NCBI GenBank assembly: GCA_002150815.3
Contig: NDFF03000400.1
Coordinates: forward strand, 365,219-429,218
Source of the DNA: Grammothele lineata
Taxonomy: Eukaryota > Basidiomycota > Agaricomycetes > Polyporales > Polyporaceae
Direction: 5' to 3'
Length of the DNA: 64,000 bases
Below, piece by piece: positions 61,085 through 64,000 of the stretch. The notes below the pieces were generated by a model. The model was not told the origin of the DNA. It ran no database searches and saw only the letters and a list, made by a program, of their open reading frames with translations. Numbering within the stretch: position 1 is the first letter of the stretch; each line of letters starts with the position of its first letter. Made by a program: the position numbers and the translations under genes.

Positions 61085-64000
61085 GACGGCCGCCGCGCCA
61101 TTCCCATCATCCCGCACGCCGCACGCTCCGGCGACGCGCCCCCGCCGCGTCCGCGTCAGGCCCTGTACTATGTAATCGCACTCTATACCCGCCTTTGACG
61201 CGCCCCGCGCAACCCGAGCGAGCGTCGGGTCCAGTGCGCGCCACTGCCGCCGCTGCACGCCCGCGCTCCTCTCCTCCGCGGACGCGAATCGTCTTACTGG
61301 TCTCGGACGTATGCATTATTGTTTTACGGCCGCCAATCAGCCTCGCGGACGTTCGGGTGTGCAGAAGCGGATCGCCTGCGGTGCTAGGCCTTCTGCGAAG
61401 CGGACGGAGCGATCACCGAGTGCCCTAACGCGAACGGCCGGTCGTGGACGGTAGGGAAGCCCGTGTGGCGACGCTTCCTCCAGCGGTGTAGGGCGTGCAA
61501 GGGCCACTCGCTTAATTCAGGCCTCAGGCTCGAGAAGGACGCCAATGGTGTCGGCATACGGGCGTACGCGGTGCCGTGAGGACCTGACAGGTTCACACCG
61601 AGCATCTGCCCGACATCGACAACTCTAAGCCTCGCCCCTCGCCCGCATGTTCTTCATGTCCGTACCTGGCCCCTGCCAATCCGCACCGCTCTGCCCACGG
61701 CCAATTGTGTCGCGCGTCGCGCGCCCACGCAGCACGCGGAGATGCTTTGCCCTCCCGGTGCCGGTGCCTGGCCTCGGACCTACCACCAGGCCTCATGCAC
61801 CACTCTGGCGTGAAGCCGTTGACGGATGGGATGCCGCAGCTGGGTATGTCGCGCTCGTGAGGCGCCGAACAAGCAGCGCACCGCCCTGCTAGACAATGGA
61901 CATATCCCCGCGGACACCCCGGATGCAGTAACGCTCGGTGTGGGCGACTTTCCCGATGCGCATAAGTACCAATGATTGAAATGATATGAACGTCAGGATG
62001 CGCTCGCAGCACGCTGCTCTCACGTCCGTATATCCGTATAACCGGACGTCCGCACCAGCTCGGAGGATTCCGAATGTTGGAGTATCGTGTGCGCTGACAT
62101 ACGGTTGGACCTGAACGCGCTGCGCGGACCGGTGCGCGGTACCGTTGTTCTGTGTCTCCGCCTCGCGAAGGCGTATGGGGCGGCGTGGCCGTGTGGCTAA
62201 GACTTCAACGCACGATGGTAGCCCGGTACTGGTACGTCTCGAGAGTGTCCGACTTCACATTGACTGCGAGACGAGGATAGCACAGCGCAGCCCCTCCGAT
62301 CTGGGCCACAACGCCGCCGGCAGTTTACGAGTACCCGCTGCACGTAGCAGTGCGCACGCACCGCGCAACCCCGGTCCCGCCTCCGTTCTGAACTTGGTAC
62401 AGTACTCGCTCGAATCTAGAGCTTCGCCCGGGCGACGCTATAGCACGCGCGTAAAACTCTAATCCTCTCGCAGCGCGCCCCTGGAATGGAAGCACCCGTC
62501 CATGCCCAGTACAGCAATCCCCTCACTCCCGAGGCCCGGCCGCTCCCTTTTCGGTTGGCCGTCCTTACGTGGCCCGGGGGTCGTCGAGTTTCGACGTGCC
62601 TCTCTCGGCTTAGCTCGCCACGGACGAACGCCTAAATGTCTGTACCCTTTCCTACATTGGTCGGCGCTGCGATCTTCATCATCCACCAATTGCAATCACC
62701 ATCACGCTCGCGGCCTTTGGCCTCGCCTTCGCCCGCGCTCGCGGAGTTCGCGCGCCCCCAACTTCCCGACTTCCCGACACCCCATTAGTGGCCAGCGGCG
62801 CGGTGGGAGAACTGAGAAGAGTTTCGGCCCCGAAGGGCGTGCCGCCCGCGCGGGCGACGCCGTGCGGGCGAAGGTTCGTGATCAACGCCCTTACGAGTCC
62901 TCGCGCCAGGCTATAGCGTCCGAGGTACGGTCATCATGGAGGGTCTCGCCCCTTACGCATATAGTCGCCCTGTGGCTGACCGCTGCGCGTTGGGCCTTTT
63001 GTGTTACTGAGGAGGCTTCTCGTCACTGTGCTCCCTCCTAGCAAACAAGTTATTCCGATTCGGAGCTAGGCACGCGTCTGAGTGAAGGACCGAGCACTGC
63101 GTGCTGCACGGCCAGCACCCGTGCTAACCGGCCGGTAGCCGGGGGTTGCTTTGCAGGCAGGCACGGTGACGTCGAGCCCGTGCCTCTCTCCAGCCGCAGC
63201 GTCGCCGACAGGTTGAACTTGGGGACGACGCGACGCGAACAGCCAAGATAATCCACATATGTCTGTACAACGAGCCGGCTTGCCGGCAGCAAGTGTGCCA
63301 CCACCAAGTCGCGTCGCGAATCGGTGGGCAGCAGGCTGACGCGCTGGCATGGGCCAAGGCCCATGCGAATGCTCGTCCTCGGGCGGGCAAGCGGCCTCGC
63401 GGGAAGTCTCGCTTGGTTCCTGGAGCCTGCATTGTGAAGAGCGGGCATACAGGAAGGCCGTGAGATGGATCTCAGCGGCAGCTGTCGACCCGCACTCGTC
63501 TATGCATGTGCATGGCAGCGGGCCCCTCAGGGAAATCACGGATGGGGATGGACAGGGATGGACGCTGGATGGATATCCATTATTGCACACTGCCACCGTG
63601 TGTACGCGCATGTACTTTCAGCCGTGGGTCCTGTCCGTCGCGTCGCCTTCGCGCTGTCCAAGTCTCCAGCGGGCCAAACTGCGCTTGCGGCTCTCGAGAT
63701 CTCTATCTTCCCGGAAACAACCTAATATTTCCCCTTACCGTACATACCGTACACCCGTGGTTCCGTGCCGTTCAACCGTACGTACACACCTGTCATTGAT
63801 CCCAGCACCAAATGTCCTAGTCTCCATGGTTCCCTTTCGGCCCTGCACTGCGCCACGCCGCGGGATCCGAGTGAAATCCGTCGTCGACCCTTGCGAACTT
63901 CAAAGTCGCCCCAGCACCCGCGACCCCGTCCATTCTTGGTACACAGCGCCCTCCACACAGCGACGGTGACTCCTCACGAGCATCCGCGGCCCGCGGGACG
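61085..64000. other. Right end of the window, no gene recognised
   Basis: Several frames of 100-200 codons are open on both strands, but none shows a known domain or joinable exon set. A short GGGATGGACAGGGATGGACGCTGGATGGAT repeat-like tract occurs at 63543-63572. A gene running off the right edge cannot be excluded. Confidence 0.4.

Overview
The window looks like a contig from a filamentous basidiomycete (Agaricomycetes, probably a wood-inhabiting polypore or relative). The genes are GC-rich and cut by many short introns, mostly 50-100 nt with GT-AG ends. Gene content also fits: a secreted oxalate decarboxylase, a WOPR-domain regulator, two basidiomycete-type sesquiterpene synthases and arrestin-like proteins. 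Single-exon ORF reading is misleading here, so most genes below were assembled by joining exons across splice sites, guided by conserved protein motifs.

Layout. 0.5-4.4 kb: a short-chain dehydrogenase and an NCS1 permease on the plus strand. 5.6-6.7 kb: an unrecognised Pro-rich protein on the minus strand. 6.7-10.8 kb: gene-poor, with clustered inverted repeats near 8.0-8.2 kb. 10.8-13.3 kb: oxalate decarboxylase (minus). 16.6-18.5 kb: an MFS transporter (minus). 19.8-23.4 kb: alanyl-tRNA synthetase (minus), with two start contexts that suggest cytosolic plus mitochondrial forms. 24.2-24.5 kb: a small secreted Thr-rich protein. 24.5-28.8 kb: gene-poor. 28.9-30.6 kb: a long disordered protein with a Cys4 finger. 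31.5-32.1 kb: a lipocalin-like protein. 33.1-35.1 kb: a RING-like protein with split zinc ligands. 35.7-37.2 kb: an aldo/keto reductase (plus). 37.5-41.4 kb: a tandem pair of arrestin-like genes (minus). 43.4-44.7 kb: terpene synthase 1 (plus). 44.9-46.2 kb: the gankyrin/Nas6 proteasome chaperone (minus), divergent from TFIIH subunit Tfb2/p52 (46.5-48.6 kb, plus) across a 331-bp shared promoter with three ACGCGT boxes. 48.9-50.6 kb: a WOPR (Gti1/Pac2) transcription factor (minus). 50.6-57.6 kb: gene-poor. 57.6-58.9 kb: terpene synthase 2 (minus). 60.5-61.1 kb: an HSBP1-like protein (plus). 61.1-64 kb: nothing convincing.

How the genes may work together. The window mixes housekeeping genes (AlaRS, Nas6, Tfb2, HSBP1) with accessory metabolism. 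The 35-59 kb half holds two sesquiterpene cyclases, an aldo/keto reductase and a WOPR regulator. WOPR proteins control development and secondary metabolism in other fungi. No cytochrome P450 was seen, so a classic tailored terpenoid cluster is not shown. The most notable observations are the paired terpene synthases around a WOPR gene, three putative GC-AG introns in unrelated genes, the ACGCGT array in the Nas6/Tfb2 promoter, the dual-start AlaRS, the tandem arrestin duplication, and Cys-rich modules in two otherwise disordered proteins.
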